A DNA stretch of 64,000 bases from Hymenobacter baengnokdamensis (GTDB lineage: Bacteria; Bacteroidota; Bacteroidia; Cytophagales; Hymenobacteraceae), in assembly GCF_008728635.1 (NCBI RefSeq), contig NZ_CP044285.1, positions 4,278,001 through 4,342,000 of the forward strand, in the 5' to 3' direction. Made by a program: the position numbers and the translations under genes. Shown in pieces: positions 37,782 through 45,958 of the stretch. The first letter of the stretch is position 1. Each line of letters begins with the position of its first letter. Under the pieces are notes generated by a model. The model made no database searches, had not been told where the DNA came from, and saw only the letters and a program-made list of their open reading frames with translations.

Positions 37782-38459
37782 ATGATGCCCGACTTTACCC
37801 AGCTGCTGGCCCGCCACCGCGCAGCGTTTGCGCCGCTGTTTCCGTTTTCGCTGCGCGGCCCTCAGGTAGCGCTGCTCGATTTTACGGCGGCCAACCCGCT
37901 CCTCTCCCACCCCGAGCGCCTGCGCGACACCACAGTCTTTGACGAGCTGGTGCGCGAGATGCTGGCCGAGCAGCACGCCACCGTGGGCATCGGCGGCTAC
38001 CTCGAAAACCGGGTTATCTACCGTCGCAGCCCGCACTTCGACGCTGCTACCGAGCCGCGCTCGCTGCACCTAGGCATTGATGTGTGGGTGCCGGCCGGCA
38101 CGCCCGTGGCCGCGCCGCTGCCCGCCGTGGTGCACAGCCTGGCCGACAACAACAACTTCGGCGATTATGGCCCGACTATCATTTTGCAGCACGAGCTGGA
38201 AGGCATCGCGTTTTTCAGCCTCTACGGCCACCTCACGCGCACCGATTTGGCCGGGCTGCGCACCGGGCAGGCACTAGCGGCCGGCGCAGTGTTTTGCCAC
38301 GTGGGCCCGCACCCCGAAAACGGCGACTGGCCGCCGCACCTGCACTTTCAGCTGATGCGCGACATGCAGGGCCGCTGGGGTGACTTTCCGGGCGTGGCCC
38401 CGCCCAGCGAGCAGGAATACTGGGCCGCACTGTGCCCCGACCCCAACGTTTTTATTTAA
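37782..38459 (+). CDS. M23-family metallopeptidase with intact zinc site
   Basis: 225 residues. The LytM zinc site is complete: L-H-L-G-I-D-V-W (His and Asp), F-S-L-Y-G-H-L-T (catalytic His) and P-H-L-H-F-Q-L (second catalytic and ligand His). There is no obvious signal peptide, which is odd for a wall hydrolase; it may be a cytoplasmic member or use another route. From memory such proteins in Bacteroidetes are listed as peptidoglycan DD-metallopeptidase family. Unlike the EnvC-like protein at 25011, all ligands are kept. It diverges from the PaaE-like gene. Confidence 0.82.
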   Translation: MMPDFTQLLARHRAAFAPLFPFSLRGPQVALLDFTAANPLLSHPERLRDTTVFDELVREMLAEQHATVGIGGYLENRVIYRRSPHFDAATEPRSLHLGIDVWVPAGTPVAAPLPAVVHSLADNNNFGDYGPTIILQHELEGIAFFSLYGHLTRTDLAGLRTGQALAAGAVFCHVGPHPENGDWPPHLHFQLMRDMQGRWGDFPGVAPPSEQEYWAALCPDPNVFI

Positions 38460-38559
38460 CAAGTCTGAGACGTTCGAATGGCGCCTATCGCGCAACCAGA
38501 GCAGTTCTGCCAGCCGTACACTGACTGCGAAACCGCTGCAAAACGACTGTTAAATTAAA

Positions 38560-39549
38560 TCACTTCTCCCGCTCTATCGTGTAGTTAATCAGCGTTTCGA
38601 GCGAGTTACGGGCTTCTGATTCCGGGAACTCGCGCAGGATGGCCAGCGCCTCATCGCGGTAGCGCTCCATGGTGCGGATGGCGTAATCCAGGCCGCCCGA
38701 CTGCTTCACGAAGTCGATTACCTGCTGCACGCGGTCGCGGTGGCCGGCGTTGTTTTTCACGTTGTAGATAACGCGGCGCTTGTCGAGCCAGCTGGCCTGC
38801 TGCAAGGCGTAGATGAGCGGCAGCGTCATCTTTTTCTCCTTGATGTCGATGCCCACCGGCTTGCCGATTTCGGCCGTGCCGTAGTCAAACAGGTCGTCCT
38901 TTATCTGGAAGGCCATGCCCACTTTCTCGCCAAAGAGCCGGGCTTTTTCGATGGTGGCCTTGTCGGCGCCGGCCGCCGCCGCGCCCACGGCCGTGCAGGA
39001 GGCGATGAGCGAGGCCGTTTTCTGGCGGATGATGTCGAAATATACCTCTTCTGTAATATCCAGCCGGCGGGCTTTTTCAATTTGCAGCAGCTCGCCCTCG
39101 CTCAGCTCGCGCACGGCGTTGCTCACAATCTTGAGCAGGTCGAAGTCGTCGTTTTCGAGCGAGAGCAGCAGGCCCCTACTCAGCAGGTAATCGCCCACGA
39201 GCACGGCTATCTTGTTCTTCCACAGGGCATTGATGGAGAAGAAGCCGCGCCGGTAGTTGCTCTCGTCCACTACGTCGTCGTGCACCAGCGTGGCCGTGTG
39301 CAGCAGCTCGATGAGCGCCGCGCCCCGAAACACGGCCTCGGGCAGCGGGCCGGCCGGGTTGGCGCTGCTGGCGCGGGCCGTCAGAAACACGAACATGGGC
39401 CGCACCTGCTTGCCTTTGCGGCGCACGATGTAGCCCATAATCTTATCGAGCAGCAGCACCCTGGTTTGCATCGACTGCCGGAATTTTACTTCAAACTCGG
39501 CCATTTCGGCCGCGATAGGAGCTTGAATTCGGTCGAGCGGATTTGCCAT
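38560..39549 (-). CDS. polyprenyl diphosphate synthase (long chain)
   Basis: 329 residues. Both Asp-rich motifs are present: V-H-D-D-V-V-D-E-S near residue 90 and Q-I-K-D-D-L-F-D-Y-G near residue 215, with K-I-A-V-L-V-G-D-Y-L-L between them. The enzyme adds isopentenyl units to an allylic diphosphate; residues before the first motif suggest a long product such as the menaquinone side chain (octaprenyl or heptaprenyl). G-K-Q-V-R-P is the substrate loop. Cytoplasmic. It diverges from the alpha/beta hydrolase. Confidence 0.9.
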   Translation of the reverse strand: MANPLDRIQAPIAAEMAEFEVKFRQSMQTRVLLLDKIMGYIVRRKGKQVRPMFVFLTARASSANPAGPLPEAVFRGAALIELLHTATLVHDDVVDESNYRRGFFSINALWKNKIAVLVGDYLLSRGLLLSLENDDFDLLKIVSNAVRELSEGELLQIEKARRLDITEEVYFDIIRQKTASLIASCTAVGAAAAGADKATIEKARLFGEKVGMAFQIKDDLFDYGTAEIGKPVGIDIKEKKMTLPLIYALQQASWLDKRRVIYNVKNNAGHRDRVQQVIDFVKQSGGLDYAIRTMERYRDEALAILREFPESEARNSLETLINYTIEREK

Positions 39550-39641
39550 GCGGGCGCAATGATACGGCCAGTAGCGCGGACTTTACCGTCTGCCGGCCCC
39601 TTCGCAAACGCGGACTACCGAGTCGGCACTACCTTAGCCGC

Positions 39642-40553
39642 ATGCTCCGTACTGTCGAGTTCCTGCTCACCGGCCGCGCCCACGGCCGCCCGTTTGCCGC
39701 CGATGCCACCTGGCAGCCCACCGGCCACCCCCAGCCAGTAGTAGTGTTCGTGCACGGTTTCAAGGGGTTTAAGGATTGGGGGCACTTCGGCCTGCTGGCC
39801 CGCTTCTTCGCTGAAAAAGGCTTCGTCTTCGTCAAGCTCAACCTCTCGCACAACGGCGTGGTAGTGGGCGGCACCGGCGATTTGGAAGACCTGGAGGCGT
39901 TCGGCCGCAATAATTTCAGCCTGGAGCTCGACGACCTGGGCCAGCTGCTCGATGCGCTGCACACGCCCGGCGCCACGCCCCTACCCGCCGAGTCCCTCAA
40001 CCTAAGCCGGCTTTTCCTGGTGGGCCACAGCCGGGGCGGCGCCCTGGTGCTGCTCAAAGCGGCCGAAGACCCGCGCGTGGCGGCCGTGGCTACCTGGGCG
40101 GCCGTGGCCGACCTGCACCCCCGCTGGCCCGCCGAAGTACTGGCCCAATGGCAGCGCGACGGCGTGCTCTACGTGCCCAACACCCGCACCGGCCAGCAGC
40201 TACCCATGTACTACCAGATTGCCGAGGATTTTTATAAAAACCGCGCCCGCCTCGACCTGCCGGCGCTCATGCCGGGCCTGCGCCAGCCAGTGCTGCTCAT
40301 CCACGGCGACCAGGACGAAACCGTGCCCCTGGCGGCCGTGCACCAGCTACACGCCGCCCAGCCCCGCGCCGAGGTATTCGTGGTGCCCGGCGCCGGGCAC
40401 ATGTTCGGCGGGGCGCACCCCTGGGCGGGCCCGGAGCTTCCCGCCCCAGCCCGGCTTATTGCGGAGCAAACGGCAAGGTTTTTTGAATTGAAAATTAAAA
40501 GTGACGAATTAAAAACTGGGGATGTACCGCCGGAGCATGCCGAAGCTGCTTAG
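39642..40553 (+). CDS. alpha/beta hydrolase (serine esterase/peptidase-like)
   Basis: 303 residues from the ATG at 39642; the frame is open back to 39543, but that would overlap the divergent gene. Motifs: V-F-V-H-G-F-K-G-F-K-D-W-G (oxyanion region), V-G-H-S-R-G-G-A (nucleophile Ser), H-G-D-Q-D-E-T-V-P (acid Asp) and G-A-G-H-M-F (His). Substrate unknown. The last residues are odd: E-L-K-I-K-S-D-E-L-K is the translation of an AT-rich repeat, and the stop TAG lies inside the palindromic element beginning at 40542, so the natural C-terminus has probably been rewritten by repeat insertions. Confidence 0.85.
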   Translation: MLRTVEFLLTGRAHGRPFAADATWQPTGHPQPVVVFVHGFKGFKDWGHFGLLARFFAEKGFVFVKLNLSHNGVVVGGTGDLEDLEAFGRNNFSLELDDLGQLLDALHTPGATPLPAESLNLSRLFLVGHSRGGALVLLKAAEDPRVAAVATWAAVADLHPRWPAEVLAQWQRDGVLYVPNTRTGQQLPMYYQIAEDFYKNRARLDLPALMPGLRQPVLLIHGDQDETVPLAAVHQLHAAQPRAEVFVVPGAGHMFGGAHPWAGPELPAPARLIAEQTARFFELKIKSDELKTGDVPPEHAEAA

Positions 40554-40630
40554 GAAGTTGTCGAAAATAAAAAAGAACGTCATGCTGAGCTTGTCGAAGC
40601 ATAACGTTCTCGCACATCCCAAACAGCCTC
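40542..40630. repeat. palindromic extragenic element, copy 2
   Basis: Outer ends GAAGCTGCTTAGGAAGT (40542-40558) and CCCAAACAGCCTC (40618-40630); inner part GAACGTCATGCTGAGCTTGT facing AAGCATAACGTTC. It supplies the stop codon of the hydrolase upstream and an in-frame ATG (40582) upstream of folK. An AT-rich repeat (TTGAATTGAAAATTAAAAGT, from 40483) lies just before it. Confidence 0.85.
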
Positions 40631-40668
40631 TCTACCAAAACAACCTGGTTTTTAACTCATCCTTTTAC

Positions 40669-41157
40669 TTGCCAACGCTAGCCTATCTGCTGCTGGGCAG
40701 CAACCTCGGCGACCGGGCCGCCCGCCTGGCGCAGGCCCGCCACGACCTGGCGGCCACCGCGGGCCGCCTCGTGGCCGCCTCGGCGCTCTACGAAACGGCC
40801 GCCTGGGGCCTGACCGACCAGCCGGCCTTTCTCAACCAGGTGCTGGCCATCGAAACCGACCTGGCGGCCCCTACCCTGCTGGCCGCCTGCCTCGCCGCCG
40901 AGCAGCAGCAGGGCCGCGAGCGGCAGGTACGCTGGGCCGCCCGCACCCTGGACGTGGATATTCTGCTCTTCGGGCAGGAAATACTGGCAACGCCGACCCT
41001 CACCGTGCCGCACCCGGCGCTGCCGGCCCGCCGCTTTGCCCTGGTGCCCCTGGCCGAGCTGGCCCCGCAGCTCCGGCACCCGCAGCTGCACCAAACCATC
41101 AGCGAGTTGCTTTCCGCGTGTACTGACCCGTTGCCCGTACAACGAATTACTGCATAG
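40669..41157 (+). CDS. folK: 2-amino-4-hydroxy-6-hydroxymethyldihydropteridine pyrophosphokinase
   Basis: 162 residues if started at the TTG at 40669 (M-P-T-L-A-Y-L-L-L-G). HPPK motifs: L-L-L-G-S-N-L-G-D-R, S-A-L-Y-E-T-A-A-W-G, Q-P-A-F-L-N-Q-V, R-W-A-A-R-T-L-D-V-D-I-L-L-F (the catalytic R and the two metal Asp) and P-H-P-A-L-P-A-R-R-F-A-L-V-P-L. It transfers pyrophosphate from ATP in folate synthesis. No ATG lies between the palindromic element (to 40630) and the first conserved residue; the only in-frame ATGs are inside or before the element. So either TTG is used or the protein carries a repeat-encoded extension. Confidence 0.9.
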   Translation: MPTLAYLLLGSNLGDRAARLAQARHDLAATAGRLVAASALYETAAWGLTDQPAFLNQVLAIETDLAAPTLLAACLAAEQQQGRERQVRWAARTLDVDILLFGQEILATPTLTVPHPALPARRFALVPLAELAPQLRHPQLHQTISELLSACTDPLPVQRITA

Positions 41158-41435
41158 GCGCTTATTCCACCTTAGCAGCTGCTGCACCAACGGCTGCGCG
41201 AGGAAATCCACCGCTTGGCGGGCTTGGGCCGTGGGAGTTGCGTGGGGCGCATGTGGCGCGCCAAAGGCCGACTTTCTTGCTGCCCTTTACGATAGACTGT
41301 TAGCACGAATCTTCACGATTTGTGCAAGGCGGCGGGAGGATGTGAAAATGAGTAATGAGCATTAGAGTAAGTTAAGATTTACTCTAGCAGCATAATAATC
41401 AATATGCCGTTGACAAATCATAACAACCCTATTTT
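41158..41435. other. gap after folK, start of a compositionally different region
   Basis: No gene can be supported. One frame after the folK stop reads Q-L-L-H-Q-R-L-R-E-E-I-H-R-L-A-G-L and may be a short relic. From about 41360 the DNA becomes clearly AT-rich, which marks the left edge of the accessory island. Confidence 0.4.
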
Positions 41436-42077
41436 TTAATTACAATCAGTATCGATAATTGACCAAATTCTTACGTGTGGCAATGCTTTCTTTAATCTGC
41501 ACAATTCATCTACTGTATAACCAAAAATCGGTCCGCCTAAGCCGAGTGATTTAATATTCGGCGGCAAATTCTCTAAAGGGAAGTAAGTTATTTTGGTATC
41601 TGCCAATGACAAATATTTCACTTTATCTAATAAGCTTAACTCTTTAGGAATAGAATCCAATTCACAGTTTTCAACTCTTAGCTCTTTCAGATTACGTAAA
41701 CGCCCGATAAATCTTGGTATTTCAGTTAGCTCACAACCTCTAATACTTAGGTACTCTAGCTCAACTAAATTTTGTATCCAGGTTGGAAACTCTTTAAATG
41801 GCACATTTAAGATGCTTAATTTCTTAAGCTTCTTAAGCTCCCCTATCTGGCTCGGCAGAAATGACGGATGATTTAAACCCGTTTGTATATTTAATTCTTT
41901 TAAGTTTTTAAATCTGATAAAATCGTCTGCATAGCTATTAGTATCTCCCTCCCAAAATTGAACAGATAAGCGCTGTACCTTTTGAGGTTTATGTAATACC
42001 AAATTAATATCAGTATAATTTGTTGCAAAATACAAGGATACCTTTTCGAAAAAAGACATTTCGCTTTTAATCTTCAT
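41436..42077 (-). CDS. leucine-rich-repeat protein in AT-rich DNA
   Basis: 213 residues from the ATG at 42077; the frame is open up to 42146 but the extra part (G-G-S-V-G-G-Q-N) is not convincing. Five to six leucine-rich repeats of about 23 residues: F-K-N-L-K-E-L-N-I-Q, L-K-K-L-K-K-L-S-I-L, L-V-E-L-E-Y-L-S-I-R-G-C, L-R-N-L-K-E-L-R-V-E-N-C, L-D-K-V-K-Y-L-S-L-A, N-I-K-S-L-G-L. They bind other proteins. No signal peptide. Codon use is strongly AT-rich and unlike flanking genes, so it was probably acquired by transfer. Role unknown; immunity or effector functions are possible in this setting. Confidence 0.75.
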   Translation of the reverse strand: MKIKSEMSFFEKVSLYFATNYTDINLVLHKPQKVQRLSVQFWEGDTNSYADDFIRFKNLKELNIQTGLNHPSFLPSQIGELKKLKKLSILNVPFKEFPTWIQNLVELEYLSIRGCELTEIPRFIGRLRNLKELRVENCELDSIPKELSLLDKVKYLSLADTKITYFPLENLPPNIKSLGLGGPIFGYTVDELCRLKKALPHVRIWSIIDTDCN

Positions 42078-42146
42078 AGTTACAGAAAGCTTGCTGGTTC
42101 TTATCTGATTACAGAAGATATTTTGCCCTCCGACTGAGCCCCCCAT

Positions 42147-43256
42147 TCACCAACACCTTTTTTTCAACCACTCCCGCACCGGCTCATCGTAAAATTTCAA
42201 GCAACCATAAGCCAGAATCACGGCGGCCACAAACACCAGCGCCGCCACGGGCCAGCCGGTGCGCAAGGGAATTTTGTGCGCCGCGACCCAGGCCGTGTAG
42301 GTGTAGATGAGCGGATAGTGCGTGATGTAAATCGGGTACGAAATATCGCCCAGGAAGCGGCACAGCCGCTTGGCCGGGGCCGAGCGCACCGCCCCGCTGG
42401 CTCCCAGGAAGATAATACCGGGGAAAACGAGCAGGATACTGAGCGCATCGTAGAGCCCATTTTGCCACGGGTGCGCGGGGCTGCCGATGCGGGGCATGGC
42501 CAGCACTCCTACCACCAGGAGGCTGCTCCACCCAAAGGCATTGGCAATGCGACGCAGCCGGGCCAGCCGAAACAGCAGCAGCCCCGCAAAAAACGGGTAC
42601 AGCAGGCGGGCGAAGCCGATGTGCAGCTGCTCCGGCTCCAGCGACCAGCCGCCCACAACGTCGCCCTGGGGGGTGGTGAGCGCCAGGTGCAGCAGCAGTC
42701 CCGCCGCCAGCGCCACCAGCCCGGCCAGGGCCGCGTTAGAGAAGCGGCGCACGAGCGTGGCGTACAAGACGTTGGCTATATACTCAAATAACAGCGACCA
42801 GCCCGGCCCGTTGAGCGGATAGGTTTCGTGCCAGCCCCGAATGTCGAGGGCGGGCGGCACCGGCACCAGCAAGCAGCCCAGCAGCAGCACGAGTAGCACC
42901 AGCCACCCCGGCGTCGGGCCGATGGCGGGCCACAGGCTGCCCGCCTGGAAATAATAAAACCCTGCCCCGATTACCATCCCCATTACTACCATCGGCTGCA
43001 GGCGCACCAGCCGCCGCTTGAAGAAGCCGCCCACCCGGAGGCGGCCCCACCGGTCGTCGTAGGCGTAGCCAATCACGAAGCCCGACAGCAGAAAGAAGAA
43101 ATCCACCGCCAGGTAGCCGTGGTTGATAAGCTGGTCGAGGTGACTGGTGGCGTGGGCCTCGCACAGGTGAAAGGCCACGACCACCAGGGCCGCCACGCCC
43201 CGCAGGCCGTCGAGGATGGGGTAATGGGGCTTGGTTGATAGCGAGACAGCCTGCAT
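42147..43256 (-). CDS. acyltransferase-3 family membrane protein (OafA/YrhL type)
   Basis: 369 residues with about ten hydrophobic helices. The opening I-L-D-G-L-R-G-V-A-A-L-V-V-V-A-F-H-L (catalytic-type His near residue 30) and F-F-L-L-S-G-F-V-I-G are hallmarks of acyltransferase-3 proteins, which move acetyl or other acyl groups onto surface sugars from inside the membrane. The end D-I-S-Y-P-I-Y-I-T-H-Y-P-L-I also fits. Unlike the LRR gene beside it, it has the GC-rich composition of the chromosome. Substrate unknown. Confidence 0.88.
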   Translation of the reverse strand: MQAVSLSTKPHYPILDGLRGVAALVVVAFHLCEAHATSHLDQLINHGYLAVDFFFLLSGFVIGYAYDDRWGRLRVGGFFKRRLVRLQPMVVMGMVIGAGFYYFQAGSLWPAIGPTPGWLVLLVLLLGCLLVPVPPALDIRGWHETYPLNGPGWSLLFEYIANVLYATLVRRFSNAALAGLVALAAGLLLHLALTTPQGDVVGGWSLEPEQLHIGFARLLYPFFAGLLLFRLARLRRIANAFGWSSLLVVGVLAMPRIGSPAHPWQNGLYDALSILLVFPGIIFLGASGAVRSAPAKRLCRFLGDISYPIYITHYPLIYTYTAWVAAHKIPLRTGWPVAALVFVAAVILAYGCLKFYDEPVREWLKKRCW

Positions 43257-43328
43257 AGGGAGCTAAATATAGCTTGCCCTTGCAAAGCACCGCGAGTCAG
43301 TCGTGCAAATGCCGGGTTGGTGCACGAA

Positions 43329-43360
43329 GTGTAGCGACGCGACCCTTCGCGTCGCTACAC
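43329..43360. repeat. perfect 14-bp-arm hairpin next to a MITE
   Basis: GTGTAGCGACGCGA (43329-43342), loop CCCT, exact complement TCGCGTCGCTACAC (43347-43360). It ends two bases before the TA that borders the MITE at 43364. Confidence 0.85.
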
Positions 43361-43363
43361 CTA

Positions 43364-43485
43364 GAGCGAATTCTGGGTCAGCATACGGGTTCTGTTCTTG
43401 CGTTCGCCTCACCCCCGGCCCCCTCTCCGAAAAGGAGAGGGGGAGCCATTATGGCAAAAAACGTACACTGACCCAGAATCCGCTT
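43364..43485. mobile_element. 122-bp MITE with IS630-like ends and TA duplication
   Basis: Terminal inverted repeats of about 18 bases: GAGCGAATTCTGGGTCAG at the left and the complement of AAGCGGATTCTGGGTCAG at the right, three mismatches (two at the outer end). TA flanks both ends (43362-43363 and 43486-43487), the target duplication of IS630/Tc1-mariner elements. The left end TAGAGC-ATTC-TCAG resembles the left end of the IS630 element at 44946 (TAGAGCAGATTCGTAATCAG). Inside is a hairpin GGCCCCCTCTCC/GGAGAGGGGGAGCC. No gene inside. It interrupts the toxin gene that resumes at 43487. Confidence 0.75.
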
Positions 43486-43486
43486 T

Positions 43487-44343
43487 AACTTCAACGACCC
43501 GGCTGGCGATGAACCGAATCCCTTGCCGAAGACGTACGCTGAAGCCGTAGACCAAATGTATGGCGCGGGCTGGTATGAACAGAATGGGCGGGGAGGTACC
43601 AATGCCGATTTCTATGGTACCAGTGCCTTTGGGCCGGCAATGGGTACTTACAACCCCGGCACCTCAATCGGGCCAAACTGGGCGGATGCAGAAAAGTATC
43701 AAGAAGCCAAAGCCATGGGCCTTAATCCGTCCTATGATGCCCGAGGCACGTTGCAAGTGCAGCCCTTATTTGTCTTACGTATTTATAACGGCTGGGGGCT
43801 CAGCGGTATCATCTGGTATCCCCGAGACTTCCATCTATCCCCCCTCAACCCACTAGGTATGGATGCATCCCCTTGGGGGGGCAAGCGGATGATGGGACTT
43901 ATTCCCAACAGCGTTCGGGGTTTGATATACTAGCTGCCGTAAAAGAATTGAATCAAAATGCAGATATATTAACTGCAAAATTGGTTGCGTCGGGTGAAAA
44001 GCCATACGGTATAGGAAGGTGTGCAGCATATGTTCGACAAGCTCTCAAAGTGGGAGGAATTGACACTAATTCTCATCCTCGTTCGGCAAAAAATTATGGT
44101 CCTTATTTACTAGGGTGGGGATTTCATGTGGTAACTTCCAATACCGAATCCAGTGGCTACTCACCTATGCGTGGAGATATTGCGGTGTTTAAGGGGTTCG
44201 GTACTGACCCTAATGGTACGTGGAACGGGCATATCCAAATGTACAACGGTAACCAATGGGTGTCTGATTTTAAGCAAAACCTTATTACACCAGGGCCTAG
44301 CTACCGCACGCCGCCTGATCCTTACATTATTTACCGTTGGTAA
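43487..44343 (+). pseudogene. truncated and frameshifted toxin with CHAP/NlpC-like amidase domain
   Basis: Two overlapping frames belong to one protein. The first (open from the MITE edge, R-F-N-F-N-D-P-A-G-D-E-P onward, to 43933) and the second (to 44343) meet at a run of seven G at 43875-43881; one extra G, or a -1 slip, joins S-P-W-G to G-Q-A-D-D-G. The joined product is about 285 residues. Its C-terminal half shows a papain-like amidase pattern: G-R-C-A-A-Y-V-R-Q-A-L (Cys), M-R-G-D-I-A-V-F, N-G-H-I-Q-M-Y (His) and W-V-S-D-F-K-Q. Such domains cut peptidoglycan in secreted effectors. No start is left because the MITE replaced the N-terminus. The next gene looks like its immunity protein. 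Confidence 0.65.
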
Positions 44344-44408
44344 AAAGACTAAAAAACAACATTTTTTGTTATGTTTACATTTAATCCTGAATTAACGATA
44401 CGATTCAC

Positions 44409-44858
44409 ATGAAAGCTAAGTTTCTCATTGTCTTGATAATAGTTGGCTTTATATTTCAAGCCAATTATAGCCTTGTTCAGGCACAGAGCACCGTTTATGA
44501 TAAGCAGATACTCACTATGTTAAAAGAATTTTATACAGCTTATATAACAGAATCATCAAAATCGCCTGCCATTAACAACTTAGATAAGATTTTTGCTCTT
44601 CAGAAAAAATCTTGTACTGTTGGTCTTTCGAATAAAATAAACGCTCAATTGAAGAGCGGGCAATTAGAAGCTGACCCTTTTTTGCAAGCTCAAGATATTG
44701 ATATTTCGTGGCTTAAGACTTTGTCTTTTATGAAAGATTTAAGGAGACAAAATGGGTATATTGTCTCTTATTTTGATTCTGAAGCGAATGAAAAGGTTGT
44801 CATACATCTGACTGTAATTAGGCAAGATGGAAAGTTTAAAATATCGGATTATAAATAG
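44409..44858 (+). CDS. secreted protein, probable immunity factor for the amidase toxin
   Basis: 149 residues, very AT-rich. A signal peptide (M-K-A-K-F-L-I-V-L-I-I-V-G-F-I-F, cut near V-Q-A-Q) sends it to the periplasm. The mature part (L-K-E-F-Y-T-A-Y-I-T-E, then D-P-F-L-Q-A-Q-D-I-D and K-F-K-I-S-D-Y) resembles DUF3828-type proteins, which from memory occur as immunity partners of peptidoglycan amidases. Periplasmic location is where protection from a wall-cutting toxin is needed. It starts 65 bases after the toxin frame. The pairing is inferred. Confidence 0.65.
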   Translation: MKAKFLIVLIIVGFIFQANYSLVQAQSTVYDKQILTMLKEFYTAYITESSKSPAINNLDKIFALQKKSCTVGLSNKINAQLKSGQLEADPFLQAQDIDISWLKTLSFMKDLRRQNGYIVSYFDSEANEKVVIHLTVIRQDGKFKISDYK

Positions 44859-44945
44859 TCTTAATACTAAATACATTTATTCAATTATATTTTTTATGCA
44901 ATATATGCATGTAAGTGAATTTGCTGCTTTTTCAACTAGCAACTA

Positions 44946-45956
44946 GAGCAGATTCGTAATCAGGGTACGTGATAGCCACAATGGTCAAACCAGTTTTGCG
45001 CATCCTCGGCCGTAATCCAGGTCAGCGCCGCTTGCCAGGCGCTTGTCAGGGCCTGGCGGGTGCGGGCGGCGGCGGTGCGCAAGTGGGTTTTGAGCTTGCT
45101 GAAGGCCAATTCGATGGGCGTAAAATCCGGCGAGTACGGGGGTAGGTACAGCAGCCGCGCGCCGCGGGCTTCCACCACCTCGGCCAGCCCCTGCGCCTTA
45201 TGCACCGGCAGATTATCCAGTACGACTACGTCGCCCGGCTGCAAGCCCGGCCCGAGCACCTGCTCCAGGTACACGGCAAAGCTGGCCGTGTTCACGGCGC
45301 CCTCCAGTTCCATGACCGCCTCCATGCCCTGGGCCGAGAGGGCCGCTACCACTGTCACGTTGGGGCCGTTGTGCAAGGGTACGGCCGCGTCCACCCGCTG
45401 TCCGCCTGGGGCGCGGCCATAGCGGCGGGTATAGGTCAGATTGACACTCGTCTCATCCACGAACTTGAAACGGGTAACGTCTTCGTGTTGAATAGCTTCC
45501 ACAAACTCCCGGCGCAGCGCCTTCACCCGCTCGGTGTCGCGCTCGGCGGCGTGCAGACTCTTTTTTTGCGCCGTAAATCGAGTTGTTGCAACGTCTGCCA
45601 GCGCACGGTCTGCCCCACGGCGGGGCTACCGGCGGCCACCAGCTGCTGGCGCAACTCGGCCAGCGTCGCGTCGGGCTGGGCAGCTACGCAAGCCACCAGG
45701 CGCTGGCGGTCCGCTTCTTGCAGGCGGGGTGCGGGCCCGCCCCGGTGGGGCAGCGCCGCGACCGAGCCGCGCGTGCGCTGGCGTTTGAGTAGCTTATCTA
45801 CGAACGAAATGGAAACGGCAAAGCGGCTGGCTACCTGGCCAATCGTGACCTCCCCGGTCGCGTAGGCGGCCACGACGCGCTCACGCAAATCAATGGAATA
45901 CGCTTGCATAGCGAAAGCTACATCAAAAAAACTGTACAACAGACCCGAAACCGCTC
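44946..45956 (-). mobile_element. IS630-family insertion sequence
   Basis: About 1.01 kb. The ends are GAGCAGATTCG at the left and the complement of GAGCGGTTTCG at the right, both next to TA (44944-44945 and 45957-45958), the IS630 target duplication. It contains a two-frame DDE transposase on the minus strand. The right end touches the palindromic repeat that starts at 45959. Confidence 0.85.
44960..45909 (-). CDS. IS630 transposase, two frames joined by -1 frameshift
   Basis: Frame 1 (45909 down to 45523) starts M-Q-A-Y-S-I-D-L-R-E-R-V-V and carries the helix-turn-helix (E-V-T-I-G-Q-V-A-S-R-F-A-V-S). Frame 2 (to 44960) carries the DDE triad: F-V-D-E-T-S-V-N, V-V-L-D-N-L-P-V-H-K and F-T-P-I-E-L-A-F-S-K. 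A run of seven A near 45561-45567 (minus strand C-G-C then A7 then GAG) lets ribosomes slip back one base; the shifted reading R-K-K-K-S-L-H-A-A-E-R-D-T-E-R-V then runs straight into frame 2. This is the usual arrangement of the family, so the element may be active. The fused protein is about 316 residues. Confidence 0.88.
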
Positions 45957-45958
45957 TA

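Noticed and set aside
41036..41365. 109-codon frame at the end of folK
   Set aside because: Overlaps folK in another frame; only a short relic-like stretch lies beyond its stop.
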